From an uncultured Alphaproteobacteria bacterium (GTDB taxonomy: Bacteria; Pseudomonadota; Alphaproteobacteria; HIMB59; GCA-002718135), in assembly GCA_902588745.1 (NCBI GenBank), contig CACIQI010000003.1:1-64000 (forward strand): DNA of 64,000 nucleotides, in the 5' to 3' direction. A program made the position numbers and the translations under genes. Of the stretch, positions 62,200 through 64,000 are shown piece after piece; positions within the stretch are counted from its first letter, which is position 1; each line of letters starts with the position of its first letter. The notes beneath the pieces are model-generated. The model did not search any database. It had not been told where the DNA came from and was given only the letters and a program-made list of their open reading frames with translations.

Positions 62200-64000
62200 G
62201 TGCCTGACGATATAGATACATCAAATAACGATAATCAAGAAGCTACTAATATACCTTCAGTAAGTTTAGAGCAAGAAATGCAAAAATCCTACCTGGATTA
62301 TGCAATGTCTGTAATAGTTAGTAGAGCACTTCCAGACTGTAGAGATGGCTTAAAACCAGTTCACAGAAGAATATTATACTCTATGAGTGAGTCAGGATAC
62401 AATTTTAACAAACCATACAAAAAATCTGCAAGAATAGTGGGTGATGTAATGGGTAAATATCATCCTCACGGAGACTCAGCTATTTACAATTCTATGGTTA
62501 GAATGGCACAAGATTTTTCTATGCGATTAGAGTTAATCGATGGTCAAGGAAATTTTGGATCTTTAGATGGAGACCCTCCTGCAGCAATGAGATACACTGA
62601 AGCACGACTTGCTAAAGTATCCGAGAAGCTTGTTGAAGATATTGATAAAAACACTGTTTCGTTTCAACCTAATTATGATGATACAACAAAAGAGCCCTCA
62701 GTATTGCCTTCCCAATTTCCAAATCTTTTAGTTAATGGTGCATCGGGAATTGCAGTTGGAATGGCGACTAATATTGCACCGCATAACTTAGGAGAAGTAA
62801 TAGATGCATCTTTATATCTTATTAAAAATCCAGATTGTAATATTTCAGACCTTCAAAAATATATTTTTGGTCCTGATTTTCCAACAGGAGGTCAAATAAT
62901 TGGTAAAAAAGGCATAACAGAAGCTTTTGAAACTGGAAAAGGAGGGTGTGTAGTTAGGTCAAAGACTAGTATTGAAAGTTTTAAAAAGGATCGTGAAGCA
63001 ATCATTCTTCATGAAATACCTTATCAGGTTAATAAATCAAAATTATTAGAAAGGATTGCGGAAATTGTAAAAAATGGAATTGTTGAAGGAATTTCAGATT
63101 TAAGAGATGAGTCAGATAGAAACGGTGTTAGGGTTGTTATAGAATTAAAAAAAGATGTAGACTCAAATATTATTCTTAATCAATTATATAAATATACGTT
63201 AATTCAAACGACATTTAATTCTAATATGCTTGCTTTAAATAAAGGTAAGCCAGAACAAATGAATTTAAAAGAAATTTTATCTTCATTTTTAGATTTTAGA
63301 GAAGAAGTAATAATAAAAAGAACATTATTTGATCTTAATAAAGCTAGAGAAAAAGCTCATATTTTAGTTGGATTGGTTGTTACTAATGAACATATTGATG
63401 AAATTATAGAATTAATAAAAAGTTCAAAAGATACGAAAGAAGCAAAAGAAAAATTAATTAAAAAGAAATGGAAAGTATCTAAACAAAATCTTAATTTTAT
63501 TAAATCAGTTGAGGATGATACTGTAGAGTTAAAAAACAACACTTTTAATTTTTCTGACGCACAGGCTAAAGCTATTTTAGAATTAAGATTACAAAAATTA
63601 ACTGCTTTAGAAAGAGAAGATATACAAAAAGATTTAGAAAGTCTAATTTTAGAAATTAAAAATTACCTATCTATACTTAATTCTAGGGATATTCTTCTAA
63701 AGGAAATAGAAAATGAATTAGCTGAAATTAAAAAAGAATTTGCAACCGAAAGACGTAGTGAGATTATTGATCAAGAATATGAGCAAGTAGATGATTTAAG
63801 ATATATTCAACAAGAAGATATAGTTTTAACTATTTCTAATAATGGATACATTAAAAGATCACTATTATCTAATTATCGTTCTCAAAATAGAGGAGGCAAA
63901 GGTAAAACTGGTATGTCAACAAGAGAAGAAGATTTTGTAAAAGAAATCCATTTTGCAGATACTCATACTAAACTTTTAGTTTTTTCCTCATTAGGAAAGG
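62200..64000 (+). CDS. gyrA: DNA gyrase subunit A (partial, 5' part)
   Basis: The first 600 codons are present; the gene runs past the window end. The start is GTG 62200 with an upstream in-frame stop at 62179. Seen: [49 protein letters not shown] and the catalytic tyrosine in [10 protein letters not shown]; the C-terminal beta-propeller begins around residue 540 with ...[11 protein letters not shown]. The residue matching E. coli Asp87 is Asn here (residue 97, codon AAT). That it is GyrA rather than ParC follows from the start and QRDR context but is not absolute. Confidence 0.93.
   Translation, partial: MPDDIDTSNNDNQEATNIPSVSLEQEMQKSYLDYAMSVIVSRALPDCRDGLKPVHRRILYSMSESGYNFNKPYKKSARIVGDVMGKYHPHGDSAIYNSMVRMAQDFSMRLELIDGQGNFGSLDGDPPAAMRYTEARLAKVSEKLVEDIDKNTVSFQPNYDDTTKEPSVLPSQFPNLLVNGASGIAVGMATNIAPHNLGEVIDASLYLIKNPDCNISDLQKYIFGPDFPTGGQIIGKKGITEAFETGKGGCVVRSKTSIESFKKDREAIILHEIPYQVNKSKLLERIAEIVKNGIVEGISDLRDESDRNGVRVVIELKKDVDSNIILNQLYKYTLIQTTFNSNMLALNKGKPEQMNLKEILSSFLDFREEVIIKRTLFDLNKAREKAHILVGLVVTNEHIDEIIELIKSSKDTKEAKEKLIKKKWKVSKQNLNFIKSVEDDTVELKNNTFNFSDAQAKAILELRLQKLTALEREDIQKDLESLILEIKNYLSILNSRDILLKEIENELAEIKKEFATERRSEIIDQEYEQVDDLRYIQQEDIVLTISNNGYIKRSLLSNYRSQNRGGKGKTGMSTREEDFVKEIHFADTHTKLLVFSSLGK

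Noticed and set aside
1..64000. CRISPR arrays, tRNA or rRNA genes, insertion sequences, prophage
   Set aside because: Read through all gaps; none shows repeats with spacers, cloverleaf-like sequence, transposase frames or phage genes.

Overview
The window is an AT-rich, very densely coded stretch of a bacterial chromosome. The gene complement suggests a streamlined marine alphaproteobacterium: a DUF2066-hda-aspS order, DUF815-yajC-secD-secF, a PuuD-type membrane urate hydroxylase, malyl-CoA lyase with malate-CoA ligase, and many transporters. A SAR11-like or HIMB59/AEGEAN-169-like lineage would fit, but that placement is inference from gene content and base composition only. I see no insertion sequence, prophage, CRISPR array, rRNA or tRNA. 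No gene-free stretch reaches 300 bases; the longest gaps are about 100 to 150 bases. Eleven of fourteen convergent gene pairs overlap at their 3' ends, five of them sharing the tetranucleotide TTAA as a two-way stop, and several divergent pairs have start codons that touch or overlap.

Layout: (1) 1-4238: end of a DUF2066-like gene, the DnaA-related regulator Hda, AspRS, a DMT-type exporter, a small membrane protein and an AlkA-like glycosylase. (2) 4228-19106: a purine-catabolism divergon. The minus arm (puuD, guanine deaminase, xdhC, xdhB, xdhA, uraH) takes guanine and xanthine through urate to 2-oxo-4-hydroxy-4-carboxy-5-ureidoimidazoline (OHCU). The plus arm (puuE, uraD, alc, allA) carries this to glyoxylate and urea, and runs without a break into a BMP-type ABC importer and a xanthine/guanine phosphoribosyltransferase. 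(3) 19103-26437: nitroreductase, rhodanese, small proteins, a DMT exporter, TrpB2, and a DUF1015-serC-serA serine operon. (4) 26430-35226: htpG, a lytic-transglycosylase-like lipoprotein, an M20 amidohydrolase, an orphan ABC-2 permease, a PhyH-type dioxygenase, then nucleoside hydrolase, psuG and a PfkB kinase (nucleoside and pseudouridine salvage). (5) 35228-43823: a three-domain kinase/M23 peptidase/class III aminotransferase fusion, a LysE exporter, DUF4864 and SRAP proteins, and a malyl-CoA lyase/malate-CoA ligase operon that could assimilate the glyoxylate made by region 2.

(6) 43847-50225 is the most unusual region: a creatininase-family amidase, a BchC-like dehydrogenase, a PTPS-fold protein lacking key catalytic residues, a GT4 glycosyltransferase, a methyltransferase, a RibD reductase-domain protein and an N-terminally extended GTP cyclohydrolase II, followed by a peroxiredoxin. 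Together they look like an undescribed pathway for a GTP-derived, glycosylated and methylated pterin- or flavin-like compound. (7) 50230-64000: two more DMT exporters, a class III aminotransferase, acylphosphatase, an FKBP-rhodanese fusion, DUF815 ATPase, yajC-secD-secF, sodB, uvrA, ssb and the first 600 codons of gyrA, which runs off the window.
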